Below are positions 13,402-13,888 of a stretch of 13,888 bases of DNA, in pieces. A program made the position numbers and the translations under genes. The notes beneath the pieces were generated by a model. That model saw only the letters and a program-made list of their open reading frames with translations, had not been told where the DNA came from and searched no databases. Source of the DNA: Sulfidibacterium sp964588415 (GTDB lineage: Bacteria; Bacteroidota; Bacteroidia; Bacteroidales; F082); NCBI GenBank assembly GCA_964588415.1, contig CAZPPK010000069.1, positions 1 through 13,888 of the forward strand, written 5' to 3'. The stretch's first letter is position 1, and every line of letters starts with the position of its first letter.

Positions 13402-13888
13402 ATCTTTAAATAATCATTTATTGTAGTTGTTGCTTCAAAATTATAAAAGCGTACTGTTCCTTGCCCTAATTCCAGTTCTTCACGTAGTTTTTCTCGTAAA
13501 TGTTTTGGAAGATTTTTTCCTTTTTTGCCGTGAAACAAGTACGTTAAATAAATAGGTTTATGCTTTGGACTTAAACGACCCAGAGCTATTTCAATTACCT
13601 CTCTTTTTTCTTCAAGTTCCTTTTTTTTCTCTGGCTTAATGTTCTCAAGACCGTTTGGAAAATCCCAAATGATATCTTCTTCACCAGTATAAGGACTTGG
13701 GTCAATATTTTCTCTGTAAATATTTATTAATTCATTATTTGCGATACCATATAAATAGAACTTCACGCCGTCTTCAAATGACTCTGCCTGTTTTCTTTTA
13801 TTATCATCATAATTGGGTTTTATCCAAAATTTATTAAAAGTTCTATTAGCTAATTCAATCGCAACATCAATATCATATTTCCACCTAT
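13380..13888 (-). CDS. Sigma-70-like RNA polymerase factor, 5' end outside the window
   Basis: 168 residues are visible, open to the window edge. An internal GTG at 13766 exists, but homology-like sequence continues upstream of it, so the real start is beyond 13888. The upstream portion, DVAIELANRTFNKFW then VKFYLYGIANNELINIYRE, has the layout of sigma region 2, where a helix with aromatic residues is followed by the [FY]-x-I-A-x-N-x-x-I-x-x-[YI]-R pattern. After an acidic linker and a lysine/glutamate-rich helix comes ALGRLSPKHKPIYLTYLF, then LREELELGQGTVRFYNFEA, which fits the region 4 helix-turn-helix. The protein is therefore probably a small alternative sigma factor or a sigma-fold DNA-binding protein. 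Its stop lies inside the start of the ImmA-like gene (22-base overlap), so the two are made together. Pairing with an ImmA-type protease suggests that the protease regulates, or is controlled with, this factor. Confidence 0.65.
   Translation of the reverse strand, partial: RWKYDIDVAIELANRTFNKFWIKPNYDDNKRKQAESFEDGVKFYLYGIANNELINIYRENIDPSPYTGEEDIIWDFPNGLENIKPEKKKELEEKREVIEIALGRLSPKHKPIYLTYLFHGKKGKNLPKHLREKLREELELGQGTVRFYNFEATTTINDYLKIWDKAKK

Overview
The window looks like a chromosomal segment of a member of the Bacteroidota, probably Bacteroidales-like. The evidence is a moderately AT-rich composition, promoter boxes of the form TAnnTTTG instead of strong Shine-Dalgarno sites, two copies of the Bacteroidota-type DUF4251 family, a four-helix-bundle (23S rRNA intervening-sequence type) protein remnant, and a signal peptide ending in HA|Q. 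No rRNA, tRNA or CRISPR array was seen, and no intact transposase.

Layout. 1-600: a small inverted-repeat element abuts a decayed four-helix-bundle gene, followed by short direct repeats. 596-2474: an HD-domain protein and an isocitrate dehydrogenase-like enzyme (both minus), separated by a good minus-strand terminator; the dehydrogenase has a recognisable promoter. 2542-3871: a secreted S28/S37-like serine peptidase (plus). 3880-5237: two DUF4251 paralogues (minus). The second carries a nonsense codon at its signal-peptide junction and has a sigma-54-like -24/-12 element upstream. 5320-5922: an exported cyclophilin-type prolyl isomerase. 5963-6943: a dihydroorotate-dehydrogenase-like flavoprotein. 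7195-9189: a minus-strand run of Gfo/Idh/MocA oxidoreductase, cupin and DUF1697 protein. 9398-10189: a PhzF-like isomerase. These are mostly housekeeping or small-molecule enzymes with no single shared pathway visible.

10190-13888 is different: lower GC, all genes on the minus strand, and every gene or pair followed by a hairpin-rich intergenic segment. It holds a palindrome, a frameshifted SnoaL-like gene, a hairpin, a DEAD-box RNA helicase of RhlE type, a roughly 330-base gap with a long imperfect inverted repeat and a second hairpin, and then a translationally coupled pair at the window edge: a sigma-70-like factor (5' end outside the window) and an ImmA/IrrE-type zinc metallopeptidase split by a frameshift. 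This sigma/ImmA pair is the best candidate for an unusual regulatory module. The inverted repeats suggest cassette-like or REP-like accessory DNA.

Five genes carry apparent single-base lesions: four-helix bundle, DUF4251 copy 2, DUF1697, SnoaL-like and ImmA-like. Three of them are explained by one missing base in a homopolymer, so sequencing or assembly error must be weighed against real gene decay.
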